DNA of 64,000 nt from Streptomyces rubrogriseus (lineage in GTDB: Bacteria > Actinomycetota > Actinomycetes > Streptomycetales > Streptomycetaceae): positions 3,844,001-3,908,000 of the forward strand of contig NZ_CP116256.1 of NCBI RefSeq assembly GCF_027947575.1, given 5' to 3'. Below are positions 44,313 through 53,158 of the stretch, in pieces; position 1 is the first letter of the stretch, and each line of letters opens with the position of its first letter. A program made the position numbers and the translations under genes. Below the pieces are notes generated by a model. It searched no databases. It was not told the DNA's origin and was given only the letters and a program-made list of their open reading frames with translations.

Positions 44313-45143
44313 ATGGGCACCGTCACGACCTCCGACGGCACGAACATCTTCTACAAGGACTGGGGCCCGCGCGACGGCCTGCCGATCGTCTTCCACCACG
44401 GCTGGCCGCTCAGTGCCGACGACTGGGACAACCAGATGCTGTTCTTCCTCTCCCACGGCTATCGCGTGATCGCCCACGACCGCCGTGGCCACGGCCGCTC
44501 GGACCAGCCCTCGACCGGCCACGACATGGACACCTACGCCGCCGACGTCGCGGCCCTGACCGAGGCCCTCGACCTGCGGGGCGCGGTGCACATCGGGCAC
44601 TCCACCGGCGGCGGCGAGGTCGCGCGCTACGTGGCGCGCGCCGAGCCGGGCCGGGTCGCCAAGGCCGTACTCGTCAGCGCCGTCCCGCCGGTGATGGTGA
44701 AGTCCGACACCAACCCGGACGGTCTGCCGCTCGAGGTCTTCGACGAGTTCCGCGCCGCCCTCGCCGCCAATCGCGCGCAGTTCTACATCGACGTGCCGTC
44801 CGGTCCCTTCTACGGCTTCAACCGGGAGGGCGCGACGGTCTCCCAGGGGCTGATCGACCACTGGTGGCTCCAGGGCATGACGGGCGCGGCCAACGCCCAC
44901 TACGAATGCATCGCGGCGTTCTCGGAGACCGACTTCACCGACGACCTCAAGCGGATCGACGTCCCCGTCCTGGTCGCGCACGGCACGGACGACCAGGTCG
45001 TGCCCTACGCGGACGCGGCGCCGAAGTCGGCCGAACTCCTGGCGAACGCCACCCTGAAGTCGTACGAAGGGCTTCCGCACGGCATGCTCTCGACCCACCC
45101 GGAGGTCCTCAACCCCGACCTCCTGGCCTTCGTGAAGTCGTAG
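44313..45143 (+). CDS. Cofactor-free (non-heme) chloroperoxidase/esterase-type alpha/beta hydrolase
   Basis: 276 residues of the perhydrolase-type haloperoxidase family: [19 protein letters not shown] (oxyanion), [20 protein letters not shown], nucleophile Ser97 in [20 protein letters not shown], Asp in [13 protein letters not shown], and His in [13 protein letters not shown]. Such enzymes form peracids that halogenate nonspecifically but are likely esterases in vivo. Close homologues are known from S. lividans. There is no signal peptide. It is 13 bases upstream of the PP2C gene, so co-transcribed. Confidence 0.93.
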   Translation: MGTVTTSDGTNIFYKDWGPRDGLPIVFHHGWPLSADDWDNQMLFFLSHGYRVIAHDRRGHGRSDQPSTGHDMDTYAADVAALTEALDLRGAVHIGHSTGGGEVARYVARAEPGRVAKAVLVSAVPPVMVKSDTNPDGLPLEVFDEFRAALAANRAQFYIDVPSGPFYGFNREGATVSQGLIDHWWLQGMTGAANAHYECIAAFSETDFTDDLKRIDVPVLVAHGTDDQVVPYADAAPKSAELLANATLKSYEGLPHGMLSTHPEVLNPDLLAFVKS

Positions 45144-45156
45144 CACCGGTGCGGTC

Positions 45157-46854
45157 GTGAGCGGGATCCCGGAGGGCGAGGCCGGTGCGGCCCTGCGTGC
45201 CCTGCTGACGGACTCGGTCGTCGGACTCGCCGTGTGGGACACCGACCTGCGGTGCGTCTGGGTCAACGACGCCCTCGAACGCTACGACGGAATCGCCCGC
45301 GAGCGGCGGCTGGGCCGCCGCCCGCGGGAGTCGCTGACCGGGGACACCGGCGAACTGGAGGCGCTCGTACGGCGGGTGCTGACCACCGGCCGGTGCGTCA
45401 CCGGCCGTGAGTACCGGGTTCCGACGGCGCCGGACAGCCGCCACGACCGCGCCTTCTCGGCCTCCTTCGTGCGCCTGCACGACGACGGCGGCCACATCCT
45501 CGGGGTGTGCATGCTGATGCTGGTCGTCACCGACCGGCGGTGGGCCGGCGACCGGCTGGCCGTGGTCAGCGAGGCCGGCACCCGGGTCGGCACCACCCTG
45601 GACGTCATGCGCACGGCACAGGAACTGGCCGACTTCACCGTGCCGTTGATCGCCGACTACGTCACCGTCGACCTGACGGAGGCGGTGCGGCTCGGCGAGG
45701 AGCCGCTCGACCGGCTGGGCCGCTCCCAGGGACGCGTCCCCAAGTTCCGGCGCGCGGGCAGGGCCTCGGTCCACGCCGGATCACCGGAGTCCCTGTGGCT
45801 GAACGGCGAGGTCGTCTACGTCCCCGAGACCTCGCCGTTCATGCAGGTGCTGTCCTCGGGACGCCCCCTGCTGCAACCCGTGCTCGACCCCTCCCACGAG
45901 GCCTGGCTGGCCGACGACCCGGCGAGGGCCGCGAAGATCCGCGAGTTCGGCATGCACTCGCTGCTGATCCTGCCGATCCACGCCCGGGGCGTCCTGCTGG
46001 GCGTCGCGGTCTTCGTCCGCACCTCGAACCCGACGCCGTTCGACGACAACGACCGGCTGCTGGCCGAGGAGTTGGTGGCCCGGGCCGCGCTGAGCCTGGA
46101 CAACGCCCGCCGCTACACCCGGGAGCACAACACCGCCCTCGCCCTCCAACGCAGTCTGCTGCCGCGCCGGGTGCACGGCGGAACGGCCATGGAGGTGGCC
46201 GCCCGCTATCTGCCGGCGGACGCGGAGGAAGGCGTCGGCGGCGACTGGTTCGACGTCATCGGGCTGCCGGGCGGCCGGCTCGCCCTCGTGGTGGGCGACG
46301 TGGTCGGGCACGGCGTGAACGCCGCTGCCACCATGGGGCGCCTGGGCATGGCCATCCGCACGCTCGCCGACCTCGACCTGCCGCCGGGCGAGGTGCTGAC
46401 CAGGCTGGACCGCACCTTCATCCGGCTGACCGAGGACGAGGAGGAGGGCGGCGGGGAGGTCGCGGCCATGAGCGCCACCTGTGTCTACGCGGTCTACGAC
46501 CCCGCGACCCGGACCTGCGCGCTGGCCCTGGCCGGGCATCCGCCGCCCGCCGTCGTGCACCGGGGCGGTGACTACTCGTTCCCCGACCTTCCGCACGGCC
46601 TGCCGCTCGGGGTCGGCCTGCTGCCCTTTCCCACCGCGGAGCTTGAACTGCCCGCGGGCAGCCTGCTCGCCCTGTTCACCGACGGGCTCGTCGAGGAGCG
46701 CGACCAGGACATCGAGGTCGGGCTGCGACGGGTGGGGCGCGCCCTGAGCCGCGGCGCCTCCTCCCTGGAGGACCTGGGAACGGCGGTGATCGGCACCCTG
46801 CCCGCCACGCCCCCGCCCGACGACGTCACCCTGCTGCTGGCCCGGGGCCTGTGA
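45157..46854 (+). CDS. PAS-GAF-PP2C sensor phosphatase (SpoIIE family)
   Basis: 565 residues: PAS (about 15-130, VVGLAVWDTDLRCVWVNDAL), GAF (about 135-320, HSLLILPIHARGVLLGVAVF), a linker helix, and a PPM phosphatase domain (about 335-562) with GGDWFDVIGLPGG, VVGDVVGHGVNAAATMG and PPDDVTLLLARGL. It should dephosphorylate a STAS-domain antagonist in response to an intracellular signal. Start is GTG 45157, 13 bases after the haloperoxidase stop. A kinase-like domain, common in streptomycete homologues, is absent. Confidence 0.92.
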   Translation: MSGIPEGEAGAALRALLTDSVVGLAVWDTDLRCVWVNDALERYDGIARERRLGRRPRESLTGDTGELEALVRRVLTTGRCVTGREYRVPTAPDSRHDRAFSASFVRLHDDGGHILGVCMLMLVVTDRRWAGDRLAVVSEAGTRVGTTLDVMRTAQELADFTVPLIADYVTVDLTEAVRLGEEPLDRLGRSQGRVPKFRRAGRASVHAGSPESLWLNGEVVYVPETSPFMQVLSSGRPLLQPVLDPSHEAWLADDPARAAKIREFGMHSLLILPIHARGVLLGVAVFVRTSNPTPFDDNDRLLAEELVARAALSLDNARRYTREHNTALALQRSLLPRRVHGGTAMEVAARYLPADAEEGVGGDWFDVIGLPGGRLALVVGDVVGHGVNAAATMGRLGMAIRTLADLDLPPGEVLTRLDRTFIRLTEDEEEGGGEVAAMSATCVYAVYDPATRTCALALAGHPPPAVVHRGGDYSFPDLPHGLPLGVGLLPFPTAELELPAGSLLALFTDGLVEERDQDIEVGLRRVGRALSRGASSLEDLGTAVIGTLPATPPPDDVTLLLARGL

Positions 46855-46895
46855 GTGAGTGCCCCCGCCCGGCCCCGTGGCGCCCTCGGGACCCC

Positions 46896-47510
46896 TCAGG
46901 GCGCCGACGCCCGCAGCCGGCGGCCGGCCGCCTTGGCCTGGTTGCCGCAGCGTCGCATGGAGCACCACTTGCGCGGTCGGCCGCCACCGGAGTCGAGGCA
47001 GAGCATCCGGCACACCTCGGAGGCACAGGCGGTCAGCCGGGACCGGCGTGCCTCGTCGGTCATGAGATCGATCAGGTCCCGTGCGACCAGCGACAGCAGG
47101 GCCCCCTTGCTCAGTGTCCGGCCCCCCGCCGCCACCCACGCACCATCGGCCGTCAACTCCAGCCGGGGAGCCGGGGGCGCGGTCCGCGCGAGGAGGTTGA
47201 CCAGGTCCACCGACTCCTGCCGTGGCCGGTGCGCGTCAAGGGCACCGGAGGCGATGTCGTGGGCGGCCGCGCGCAGTGCGTGCAGCGACGACAGGACGTC
47301 CTGGGGGTCGTACCCGTCCTCCAGCGTCAACCCCACGCCCCGGCACCAGGCTTCGAGGCGTTCGGCGTCGCCCATCCGCTCGACGGGGACCCCGGGCCGG
47401 CGGCCCACGGTGGCCACCAGGTTCAGGCACAGCGTTCCGGCGTCGAAGCGGAGCGCCCGCAGTCGGGCGGTGACCCTGGTGCGGGGCGGCTCGTGCTGCT
47501 CGGCGTCCAT
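46896..47510 (-). CDS. CGNR zinc-finger transcriptional regulator
   Basis: 204 residues. An N-terminal ABATE-like domain begins FDAGTLCLNLVATVGRRPG. The C-terminal zinc finger shows CASEVCRMLCLDSGGG then RKWCSMRRCGNQAKAAGRR, with Gln in place of the usual Arg in the name-giving CGNR. It is divergent from a ketopantoate-reductase-like gene; the 50-base gap holds a perfect 8-base inverted repeat, the likely shared operator. The ligand is unknown. Confidence 0.88.
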   Translation of the reverse strand: MDAEQHEPPRTRVTARLRALRFDAGTLCLNLVATVGRRPGVPVERMGDAERLEAWCRGVGLTLEDGYDPQDVLSSLHALRAAAHDIASGALDAHRPRQESVDLVNLLARTAPPAPRLELTADGAWVAAGGRTLSKGALLSLVARDLIDLMTDEARRSRLTACASEVCRMLCLDSGGGRPRKWCSMRRCGNQAKAAGRRLRASAP

Positions 47511-47517
47511 GGTTCTA

Positions 47518-47541
47518 TAGTAACCGTTCTGATGGTTACTA
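47518..47541. promoter_or_regulatory. Candidate CGNR operator TAGTAACC-N8-GGTTACTA
   Basis: Perfect 8-base inverted arms separated by 8 bases occupy nearly half of the 50-base space between the divergent CGNR regulator and reductase genes, starting 8 bases before the regulator ATG. Its TAACC core recurs before the second CGNR gene at 49.4 kb. Confidence 0.65.
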
Positions 47542-47560
47542 AGAGAGCGGGGGCGGAGTC

Positions 47561-48490
47561 ATGCGTATCGCGGTGATCGGGGCGGGCGGCGTCGGAGGCT
47601 ACTTCGGGGCGCGGTTGGCCGCCGCGGGGAACGAGGTCACCTTCGTGGCCCGCGGCGGGCACCTGGAGGCAATGCGCCGGTCCGGACTGGTCGTCCACAG
47701 CCCCCTGGGGGAGCTGCGCACCTCGCCCGACTCCGTCGTGGCGAGCATCTCGGAGCTGGGTCCCACGGATCTGGTCCTGGTCGCCGTGAAGCTGTGGGAC
47801 ACCGAGGCCGTGGCCGAGGAGCTGCGGACCTCGGCGGCGCACGGGGCGCCGGTGCTGTCCCTGCAGAACGGCGTCCACAAGGACGACGTCCTGCGTGCCC
47901 GGCTGACGGACGAACAGGTCCTGGGCGGGGTCTGCTTCATCTCCGCGTTCATCGAGGAACCGGGAGTGGTCCGGCACAACGGCCCCTTGCAGAAGGTCGT
48001 GCTCGGCCCGTACCGGTCCGGCTCGACGGAGACCGGCCGGGCGGTGCTGGCCGCGTTCCGCGACGCCGGGATCGACGCGGAGGGCAGCGACGACATCGAG
48101 CGGGCGATCTGGGAGAAGTTCGTGTTCCTGGTGGGTCTGTCGGCCACCACGGCGACCGTCCGGCAGCCCGTGGGAGTCGTCCGCGCCAACGAGCGGAGCA
48201 GGCGCCTGCTGTACGAGGTCATGGCCGAGACGGTGGCCGTGGCGCAGGCGTCCGGGGTGCGGCTGGACAGCGGCTTCGCCGAGGACCGGCTCGCCTTCTG
48301 CGACACCCTTCCCGCGGCCATGACCTCCTCCATGCACAACGACCTGGGGAAGGGCAACCGCCTCGAACTGCCCTGGCTCAGCGGGGGAGTGGTGGACCTC
48401 GCCGACCGGCTGGACGTGCCCGTACCGCGCAACCGGACGGTGGCCGACATCCTCGCTCCGTACGTCCTCGGCCGGCCGGCCGGGTCGTGA
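47561..48490 (+). CDS. Ketopantoate-reductase-family (ApbA/PanE) NADPH oxidoreductase
   Basis: 309 residues. N-terminal Rossmann fold MRIAVIGAGGVGGYFGARLA binds NADPH; VKLWDTEAVAEEL and LSLQNGVHKDDVL are family motifs (Lys, Asn). The C-terminal helical domain has IWEKFVFLVGLSATT with the catalytic Lys, and ELPWLSGGVVDLADRLDVPV near the end. The family reduces 2-ketopantoate or other 2-oxoacids; a dedicated pantothenate role is uncertain because it sits with a regulator rather than pan genes. It is convergent with the hydrolase downstream. Confidence 0.9.
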   Translation: MRIAVIGAGGVGGYFGARLAAAGNEVTFVARGGHLEAMRRSGLVVHSPLGELRTSPDSVVASISELGPTDLVLVAVKLWDTEAVAEELRTSAAHGAPVLSLQNGVHKDDVLRARLTDEQVLGGVCFISAFIEEPGVVRHNGPLQKVVLGPYRSGSTETGRAVLAAFRDAGIDAEGSDDIERAIWEKFVFLVGLSATTATVRQPVGVVRANERSRRLLYEVMAETVAVAQASGVRLDSGFAEDRLAFCDTLPAAMTSSMHNDLGKGNRLELPWLSGGVVDLADRLDVPVPRNRTVADILAPYVLGRPAGS

Positions 48491-48502
48491 CCGCGCGGAG
48501 GT

Positions 48503-49372
48503 CTACTTCCCGACCCGGGCGAGGAAGTCCCGCATGTGACCGGTGATCTCCTCCAGGTGGGTCTCCAGGGCGAAGTGCCCGGTGTCGAGGAGGTGGATCT
48601 CGGCGTCGGGCAGGTCGCGCCGGAAGGCGTGGGCGCCGTCGGGGCCGAAGATCTCGTCGTTCGCTCCCCACACGGCCAGCAGCGGCACCCGGGTGTCGCG
48701 GAAGTACTGCTGGAGCCGGGGGTAGAGGCCGACGTTGGTCGGATAGTCGCGGAACAGCGTGAGCTGGACGGCGTCGTTGCCCGGCCGGTCCAGCAGGGCC
48801 AGGTCCAGGGACCAGGTGTCGGGGCTGACCAGGCTCTGGTCGCGGACCCCGTTCAGGTACTGCCAGCGGACCATCTCGGGGCTCAGCGCGGCCCGGGCGG
48901 GAGCCTCGGTCTCGGGGGTCGGGTCGTCGGTGTAGGCGAACAGCCCGTCCCAGAAGTCCTTGACGAAGCCGTCGGTGTAGCCGTTGCCGTTCTGCGTGAC
49001 GATCGCGGTGATGCGGTGCGGGGTCCGGGTGGCGATCCGCCACGCCACCGGGGCGCCGTAGTCCTGCACGTACACCGCGAAGCGCTCCACCCCGAGCTGG
49101 TCCAGCAGGCCGACGGTCACGTCCGTGAGGGAGTCGAAGCCGTAGTCGAACGCGTCGACCGCGGGCATGGCCGAGTACCCGAAGCCGATCATGTCGGGTG
49201 CGATCACGTGGTAGGTGTCCGCGAGCTTCGGGATCAGGCCGCGGAACATGTGGCTGCTGGTCGGGAAGCCGTGCAGCAGCACGACGGCCGGTGCCCGCGG
49301 GTCACCGGCCTCCCGGTAGAAGACGTCCAGGCCGTCGACGGTGGCGGTCCTGTGGTGCACGGCGACACTCAT
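48503..49372 (-). CDS. Haloalkane-dehalogenase/epoxide-hydrolase-like alpha/beta hydrolase
   Basis: 289 residues. Oxyanion segment VVLLHGFPTSSHMFRGLIPK and PDMIGFGYSAMP precede AVYVQDYGAPVAWRIA, where Asp takes the nucleophile position, as in haloalkane dehalogenases and epoxide hydrolases rather than Ser esterases. A second acid lies in VWGANDEIFGPDGA, and His in LDTGHFALETH. Such enzymes hydrolyse C-halogen or epoxide bonds by an alkyl-enzyme ester; the substrate is unknown. It is divergent from the second CGNR gene and probably regulated by it. Confidence 0.9.
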   Translation of the reverse strand: MSVAVHHRTATVDGLDVFYREAGDPRAPAVVLLHGFPTSSHMFRGLIPKLADTYHVIAPDMIGFGYSAMPAVDAFDYGFDSLTDVTVGLLDQLGVERFAVYVQDYGAPVAWRIATRTPHRITAIVTQNGNGYTDGFVKDFWDGLFAYTDDPTPETEAPARAALSPEMVRWQYLNGVRDQSLVSPDTWSLDLALLDRPGNDAVQLTLFRDYPTNVGLYPRLQQYFRDTRVPLLAVWGANDEIFGPDGAHAFRRDLPDAEIHLLDTGHFALETHLEEITGHMRDFLARVGK

Positions 49373-49457
49373 GGCAAACCCCTCTGGTCACTTTTAGCGG
49401 TTAGGTAGAGTCCAGCACTCCATGAGTAACCTGTCAAGCGCTCTTAAGGGGTTAGGT

Positions 49458-49474
49458 CAGGTTGTTGTAACCTG
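49458..49474. promoter_or_regulatory. Candidate CGNR operator CAGGTT-N5-AACCTG
   Basis: A perfect 6-base inverted repeat lies 3 bases before the CGNR gene ATG. The same 105-base gap holds two GGTTAGGT copies and a second GTAACCTG, so several half-sites sharing the GGTTA/TAACC core cover the divergent promoters. Confidence 0.6.
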
Positions 49475-49477
49475 CCA

Positions 49478-50017
49478 ATGTCGATGAAACGGTTAGAGGT
49501 GAGAGCGGTGACCGACAGGGCCGCGGAGGACGTCCTCCTGGAGCTGCTCAACACGACTCCCGTCGTACGGGGCTCGGTGAGCGACGCCCTGGGAACGCCC
49601 GCCGAAGGCCGCGCGTGGGCGCGTGGTCGCGGGGGCACCGGGTCGGACGAGGAGGTCGCCCTTCTGGTCGCCGTGCGCGACGCTCTCCAGGACGTCGTCC
49701 GGGGGCGGCGGGACCCCGCCTGCCTGGGCGGGTTCCTCCAGGGCGTCAGCAGGGTGCCGGTCATCGAGGACGGCGGGCTGCGATGGGTGCTTCAGGTCCC
49801 CGACGCGCACCGCCTGGCCGTCGAGCAGGTGCTGACCTGGGCGCACGTCGAGGAGGCCAGGCCGGGACGGCTCAAGCCGTGCGGCAACCCGGAGTGTCGG
49901 CGCTTCCTGCTGGACCGGAGCAAGCCCAACAGCGCCCGCTGGTGCTCCATGGCCGAGTGCGGGAACCGGATGAAGGCCCGGCGGCACTACCAGCGCGCCA
50001 AGGCGCCCCAGGCGTAG
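49478..50017 (+). CDS. CGNR zinc-finger transcriptional regulator
   Basis: 179 residues (ATG 49478; ATG 49484 also possible). The ABATE-like N-terminal domain is followed by the zinc finger PCGNPECRRFLLDRSKPNSA and RWCSMAECGNRMKARRHYQR, a canonical CGNR ending. It is divergent from the haloalkane-dehalogenase-like gene. It is the second CGNR/enzyme divergon within 2 kb, but shares only family-level similarity with the one at 46.9 kb. Confidence 0.9.
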   Translation: MSMKRLEVRAVTDRAAEDVLLELLNTTPVVRGSVSDALGTPAEGRAWARGRGGTGSDEEVALLVAVRDALQDVVRGRRDPACLGGFLQGVSRVPVIEDGGLRWVLQVPDAHRLAVEQVLTWAHVEEARPGRLKPCGNPECRRFLLDRSKPNSARWCSMAECGNRMKARRHYQRAKAPQA

Positions 50018-50035
50018 GGGGAACGGGGCCGGGCG

Positions 50036-50854
50036 TCAGGCCGCCGCCATCGCCTCGTGCTTCCAGAAGCCCGAGAAGGTGATGCGCTCCTTCGGCAGTC
50101 CCAGCCGGTGCAGGTGCCTGCGTCCCTCGGTGGCCAGGGTCGACTCGCCGACGACGAAGGCGTAACCCGACGCGTCGGCGCGGGTCAGCCGGCGCAGCTC
50201 ACGGAGCGCGGCGGCACCCGGGACCGAGGTGCCTTCCCGCCGTACCACCCAGGAGACCGCCACCCCGGCCGGGGCGTTCAGCTCGCGGCGGTCGGCGTCG
50301 GTGGGGATCTCCTGGATGAGCCGTCCCACGGTGCCCTCGGGGAGCGAACGCATGATGCTCGCCGTGGCGGGCAGCCCGGTCTCGTCGGCCACCACGGTGA
50401 CCTCGGAGGCGTCGTGCGGGCAGTCGAAGAGGATGCCCTGGTCGAGCAGGGCGAGTGCGTCCCCGGGACGGGCACCGCAGGCCCAGATCGCGGCCCTGCC
50501 CTCGACCTCGCCGGAGGGCCCGCGGTGGACGACGAAGTCGATGTCCAGCTCGGCCGCCGTGCGACGGTAGTCGGCCACCGAGTAGTTGGCGCAGTGCGGC
50601 CGCTCGTCCTCCGGGATGGCGAGGTACGGCTGCCACCACTGCGAGCCCGTGAACTCCGGCAGGCGCAGGTCGCGTTGGTGGGGGAGCTGGAGGAACAGGC
50701 GGAACCAGTGGTCGTATCCCAGCCACGGAAAGCCGCCGAGCCCCGGCCCGGTGACCGTGACGCGCTGCATGGACGGGGAGACCCGCCGGGTCCGCACGAC
50801 GCGGGCGCGGAACATCTCCGGATGCTGGGGCGTGAGCCGCCGAACCTTCGCCAT
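50036..50854 (-). CDS. Siderophore-interacting protein (ferric-siderophore reductase, ViuB/SIP type)
   Basis: 272 residues. The FAD-binding barrel carries VSPSMQRVTVTGPGLGGFPW and ANYSVADYRRTAAELDIDFV (the R-x-Y-S/T-like FAD site, here ANYSV); the NAD(P)H-binding part has VVADETGLPATASIM and GYAFVVGESTLATEGRRHL, ending ITFSGFWKHE, all SIP-family hallmarks. It should reduce ferric siderophore in the cytoplasm, releasing Fe(II) from imported coelichelin or others. It begins 15 bases after the GH3 stop, but an iron-box-like site just before it suggests an iron-controlled promoter. No ribosome binding site is evident. Confidence 0.93.
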   Translation of the reverse strand: MAKVRRLTPQHPEMFRARVVRTRRVSPSMQRVTVTGPGLGGFPWLGYDHWFRLFLQLPHQRDLRLPEFTGSQWWQPYLAIPEDERPHCANYSVADYRRTAAELDIDFVVHRGPSGEVEGRAAIWACGARPGDALALLDQGILFDCPHDASEVTVVADETGLPATASIMRSLPEGTVGRLIQEIPTDADRRELNAPAGVAVSWVVRREGTSVPGAAALRELRRLTRADASGYAFVVGESTLATEGRRHLHRLGLPKERITFSGFWKHEAMAAA

Positions 50855-50859
50855 GAAGG

Positions 50860-50878
50860 CAAGGCTAGCCTAAGTTGG
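50860..50878 (-). promoter_or_regulatory. Weak iron box before the SIP gene, overlapping the GH3 stop
   Basis: CAAGGCTAGCCTAAGTTGG holds the perfect core AGGCTAGCCT and the intact GCCTAA half, but matches only about 11 of 19 consensus positions. It lies 6 bases before the SIP start and spans the stop codon of the upstream glycosidase gene. Context supports it more than sequence. Confidence 0.5.
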
Positions 50879-53158
50879 CTTCGATTCCGAGTCCGTGATC
50901 TCCAGCCGTGCGCCGCGGGTCCGGTCGGACGCCGGGCCCGTCTCCAGCTCGACCGACCCCGGCTCCACCACCGGGCGGAGGTCCCGCCCCAGCGAGGCCA
51001 GCGTGTCCGGGCCCACCTCGAAGACCGCGTCGGCCTGCGCACCGGGCGCGAGGCTCAGGCGGACGAAGCCCCGCAGCTCGCGCACGCGCGGCCAGGACGA
51101 GCTCCCGGACAGGCGACGCACGTAGAGCTGGACCGTCTCCTCGGCGGGCCGGGACCCCGTGTTGCGGACCGTGACCCGGCAGGTCAGGCGCGGCGCGCGG
51201 GTGCCGACCCGGGCGTGCGACAGGCGCGGTGCCCCGTACACGACGCTCGTGTACGACAGACCGTGCCCGAAGGCATACGACGGCCCGGCACTCTGGTCGA
51301 CGTATCCGCGGTAGCGGTGGTCCTTCCCGTTGTAGTAGACGGGCAGTTGGGCGGCCGACCGGGGCACGGAGACCGGCAGCCGCCCGCGGGGTTCCGCGTC
51401 GCCGAACAGCACCTCGGCCACCGCACGCCCACCCCGCGGCCCGGGATACCAGGCACTCACCACCGCCGCCGCGGGCGCGTCCAGCTCGGGCAGGGCGTGC
51501 GGCCGGCCCTGGACCAGCACCACCACGACCGGGGTCCCGGTCGCCGACACCGCCGCCAGCAGGGCCCGTTGCCCGGCCGGCAGTGCCAGGTCCGCCAGGT
51601 CCACCCCCTCACCGCACGTCATGCCGGACGGCGTCCCGGAACCGGTGACGGCCGCCCCGTTCGCGTCGAAGACCGTGTCCGGGGAGCGGGCGCTGGAGCC
51701 CCCCAGCACCAGCACGGCCACGTCGCAGCCGGCCGCCAGCGCGACGGCCGCCGGGACGTCCGACACGTCGTCACCCACCAGACCGCACCCCCGGCCGTGC
51801 ACCACCTCGGTGCCCGGCCCGACCGCCGCGCGGATGCCCGCCAGGACGGTGATCCCGCCACCGGGCCGCTGCGGCGCCGTGTAGTCGCCGATCTGCTGCG
51901 CCACGGAGTCGGCGCCCGGACCGAGCACGGCGATCCGCCGCACCGCACGGGACAGGGGGAGGACGCCGCCCCCATGGGCGAGCAGCGTGACCGACGCACG
52001 GGCCACCCGCTCGCCCAGCTCGGCGGGGTCCGGCAGATCCACCGCCTCGGACCTGGCCGGAGCCGACGGCTGTTCGAACAGGCCGAGACGGAACTTCAGC
52101 GTGAGGACTCGCGCCACCGAGGCGTCCAGCACCGACTCCGGCACCAGACCCCGCCGCACCGCCTCGCCCAGCTGGGCGAAGGAGTCGTCCCACAGGCTCA
52201 GGTCACACCCGGCGTTCAGGGCCAGCGCCCCGGCCCGCACCGGGTCGCCGGTCAGCCGCACCAGGCGGTCCACCGCGGTGCCGTCCGCCATGACGACGCC
52301 CTCGAAGCCCCACTCCGCACGGAGCAGATCGGTCAGCAGGTACCGGTTCGCGACGCAGGGCAGGCCGTCGAACTCGTTGTAGGCGGCCATCACCCCGGCC
52401 GCACCGGCGGCCACCCCGGCCCGGGCCGCCGCCAGGTGCACCTCGTGCAGCTCGCGCGCCCCCAGCTCGGTCGCCGCGCTGTTGCGGCCGCCGACCGTGG
52501 CGCCCTGCCCGGCGAAGTGCTTGAGGACCACCGCCACCCCCGCCCGCCGCGCACCCTCGACCAGCGCCTCGGTCATCCGCGCGGCGAGGTACGGATCCTC
52601 CGAGAAGCACTCCTCGCTGCGCCCCCAACGCGGGTCGCGCACCAGGTCGAGCGCCGAGACCAGCGCGATGTGCGCGCCGCGCGCCCGCAGTTCGGCGGCC
52701 GCCCCGGCCACCGCGTCGGCGTACAGGTCCGGATCCCAGGTGGCGCCGACCGCGAGGTTCACCGGCAGCACCGTCCCGTCCAGCGCCTGGTGGCCGTGCG
52801 GCATCTCCTCGACCAGCAGGACGGGGATGCCCAGCCGGCTGTGGTCCACGACGTACCGCTGCACGGCCGCCGCCGTCCGCGCCCCGTCCCGTGCGTCCAG
52901 GCCGTCCGCGAAGCCGACGCCGGACCAGGCGTCGGCCCGCTGCAACCCGTACAGCGCGCCCATGCCGTCGAAGGCGGCGACCTCGGCGCGGAAGGCATCG
53001 GTGAGGCGGTGCCCCTGCCCGGCGCGCTCGTAGGCGTCCCAGCCGTACATGCGCTGGTTGACCTGGCCGACCTTCTCCGCGAGCGTCATGCGGCCCAGCA
53101 GGTCACGGACCCGGTCCGGCACCGGCGCGGCCGGGTCGCGGTAGCGCGGGAGGGTCAT
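50870..53158 (-). CDS. Glycoside hydrolase family 3 beta-glycosidase
   Basis: 762 residues in GH3 order: TIM-barrel domain (KVGQVNQRMYGWDAYERAGQ, IPVLLVEEMPHG, LVRDPRWGRSEECFSEDP, VVLKHFAGQGATVGGRN), nucleophile Asp in FEGVVMADGTAVDRL, C-terminal alpha/beta sandwich with PLSRAVRRIAVLGPGA, and a fibronectin-like end (VTVRNTGSRPAEETVQLYVR). No signal peptide, so it should hydrolyse imported oligosaccharides in the cytoplasm. The ATG overlaps the upstream glycosidase stop by four bases (ATGA). Beta-glucoside or beta-xyloside specificity cannot be decided. Confidence 0.94.
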   Translation of the reverse strand: MTLPRYRDPAAPVPDRVRDLLGRMTLAEKVGQVNQRMYGWDAYERAGQGHRLTDAFRAEVAAFDGMGALYGLQRADAWSGVGFADGLDARDGARTAAAVQRYVVDHSRLGIPVLLVEEMPHGHQALDGTVLPVNLAVGATWDPDLYADAVAGAAAELRARGAHIALVSALDLVRDPRWGRSEECFSEDPYLAARMTEALVEGARRAGVAVVLKHFAGQGATVGGRNSAATELGARELHEVHLAAARAGVAAGAAGVMAAYNEFDGLPCVANRYLLTDLLRAEWGFEGVVMADGTAVDRLVRLTGDPVRAGALALNAGCDLSLWDDSFAQLGEAVRRGLVPESVLDASVARVLTLKFRLGLFEQPSAPARSEAVDLPDPAELGERVARASVTLLAHGGGVLPLSRAVRRIAVLGPGADSVAQQIGDYTAPQRPGGGITVLAGIRAAVGPGTEVVHGRGCGLVGDDVSDVPAAVALAAGCDVAVLVLGGSSARSPDTVFDANGAAVTGSGTPSGMTCGEGVDLADLALPAGQRALLAAVSATGTPVVVVLVQGRPHALPELDAPAAAVVSAWYPGPRGGRAVAEVLFGDAEPRGRLPVSVPRSAAQLPVYYNGKDHRYRGYVDQSAGPSYAFGHGLSYTSVVYGAPRLSHARVGTRAPRLTCRVTVRNTGSRPAEETVQLYVRRLSGSSSWPRVRELRGFVRLSLAPGAQADAVFEVGPDTLASLGRDLRPVVEPGSVELETGPASDRTRGARLEITDSESKPT

